Source: Opisthocomus hoazin
Lineage: Eukaryota; Chordata; Aves; Opisthocomiformes; Opisthocomidae
Direction of reading: 5' to 3'
Assembly: GCF_030867145.1 (NCBI RefSeq)
Contig: NC_134431.1
Span: 10,121,089-10,185,088 of the forward strand
Length of the DNA: 64,000 nucleotides
Below, piece after piece: positions 63,201-64,000 of this stretch. The notes under the pieces are model-generated. The model was not told where the DNA came from and did no database searches. It was given only the letters and a program-made list of their open reading frames with translations. Position 1 is the stretch's first letter. Each line of letters begins with the position of its first letter. A program made the position numbers and the translations under genes.

Positions 63201-64000
63201 TCGGAGGGTGAGTCTGCTCCCAAGGAGGGCTCCAGCCACGCTGGTGCCTGCTCCACCCAGCCCCCCGCCAGCCTGGCCCTGGGGTCTCCCTCGCAAGCGC
63301 TCCTACCATCCCCCTTCCCAGCCCTTTTGCCTGACCCGCTATGTCTTCATCACGCTCGCGTGTTCCCACTCTGTACCATGCAAAATGCTGGACTTGGAGC
63401 ACAGCAGTGGGGAATAGCAGTGTGGTATTGCACAGCCTGGTCTTTCCTTGAAAGGCAACTAAAGGGACAGACCCTAAGGTGAACCCCCCCATCAACGCAC
63501 AGAACATCCCACCTGCTCGTCAACACTCTGCACCACAGCAAGTCATTAGCTGTTAGCAGGGTCAGGCTCCAGACCACCTACCCAGACAGACCCTTCCCTC
63601 CAGCCTGGCACTCCCCTTGCAGGTACATCTCCCGTTCCTGTTATGTGTCTTGCTTTCAAGTAGACAATGGTTTGGCTTCAGAAAAATAAAAAATAAAAAA
63701 TGCGTGCCTTAACCCTCAGCGCTGGTGAACAGCTGGAACTGCTCTTCAAGATGCTTTTGTGATTTTACCCTGCAGCAGGGAGAGAAAATACTCGTGATCA
63801 ACTCCCACTATCCCAAGCAGTCTGCTCAGCCTCAGACGCTATTTACAGAGGATGCTGAGCTTAGAGTGTTGGTGTTTGCTGGAGTAGTTGTGGGAGGGTT
63901 TGTTTTAATGGTTAAATTCAATCAGGAATGTGCCAAGATAGCATGAAATCAACCAAATGCAATTAAGCAAAAACTATTAGCTTGATTGCTAAACCAGTCT

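Larger units (their letters stand above)
55886..64000 (-). other. KCNB1: KCNB1 intron (3' portion of the intron between the two coding exons)
   Basis: 8.1 kb without any segment resembling the N-terminal T1 domain, so the intron extends beyond the window. In mammals this intron is very long. It contains a MIR-like fragment (60145-60265), a 13-bp direct repeat at 60119-60131 and 60140-60152, a POU-octamer site (60804-60811) and AT-rich candidate elements near 57870-58080 and 62500-62660. Other stop-free frames, including 148-codon frames near 58910 and 63036, show no family signature. Confidence 0.85.

Noticed and set aside
55886-64000. KCNB1 exon 1 within the window
   Set aside because: No frame on the minus strand shows the T1-domain words expected before S1 (for example RVRLNVGG). 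The exon must lie further upstream.
1-64000. CRISPR arrays, phage, operons or tRNA/rRNA genes
   Set aside because: No regularly spaced repeats, no prokaryotic gene packing, and no cloverleaf or rRNA segments were recognised; the window is vertebrate.

Overview
This is vertebrate DNA, almost certainly from a bird. Exons are small and separated by kilobase introns with GT-AG junctions. There is a sharp CpG island at one promoter, and the dominant mobile element is the CR1 LINE, including a copy with a 357-codon reverse-transcriptase tail. Older fragments that look like MIR/CORE-SINE and degraded CR1 are also present. There are no bacterial-type operons, CRISPR arrays, rRNAs or tRNAs that I can see.

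Two real protein-coding genes are present and converge tail to tail. (1) A complete five-exon gene on the plus strand (11164-22637, CDS 798 nt, 265 aa) encodes a secreted protein with a signal peptide, a somatomedin B domain, a thrombospondin type 1 repeat and a cysteine-rich C-terminal domain. This is the architecture of SBSPON (RPESP). All four introns could be placed by reading-frame continuity and splice consensus. (2) The large last coding exon of KCNB1 (Kv2.1 delayed-rectifier potassium channel) lies on the minus strand (53861-55885). It encodes S1 to the C-terminus, 674 residues. Exon 1, with the T1 tetramerisation domain, is outside the window, so 55886-64000 is KCNB1 intron sequence. 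The KCNB1 3' UTR probably runs several kilobases leftwards through the AT-rich tract, possibly to about 45.24 kb.

Layout: 1-2640 holds two same-orientation CR1 fragments; 2.6-10.9 kb is intergenic with an old CR1 and a MIR-like SINE; 10.95-12.6 kb is the CpG-island promoter and exon 1 of the SBSPON-like gene; 12.6-23.5 kb is the rest of that gene; 23.5-45.2 kb is intergenic with a CR1 tail and several AT-rich, homeodomain-site-rich candidate conserved elements; 45.2-53.9 kb is the probable KCNB1 3' UTR; 53.9-55.9 kb is the KCNB1 exon; 55.9-64 kb is the KCNB1 intron.

The most interesting point is the pairing. In mammals the known SBSPON gene sits tail to tail with KCNB2, not KCNB1. An SBSPON-type gene beside KCNB1 suggests a second copy dating from the vertebrate whole-genome duplications, kept here and apparently missing from the mammalian KCNB1 locus. 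The synteny part rests on remembered gene order and is inference. No wholly new kind of system is evident in the window.
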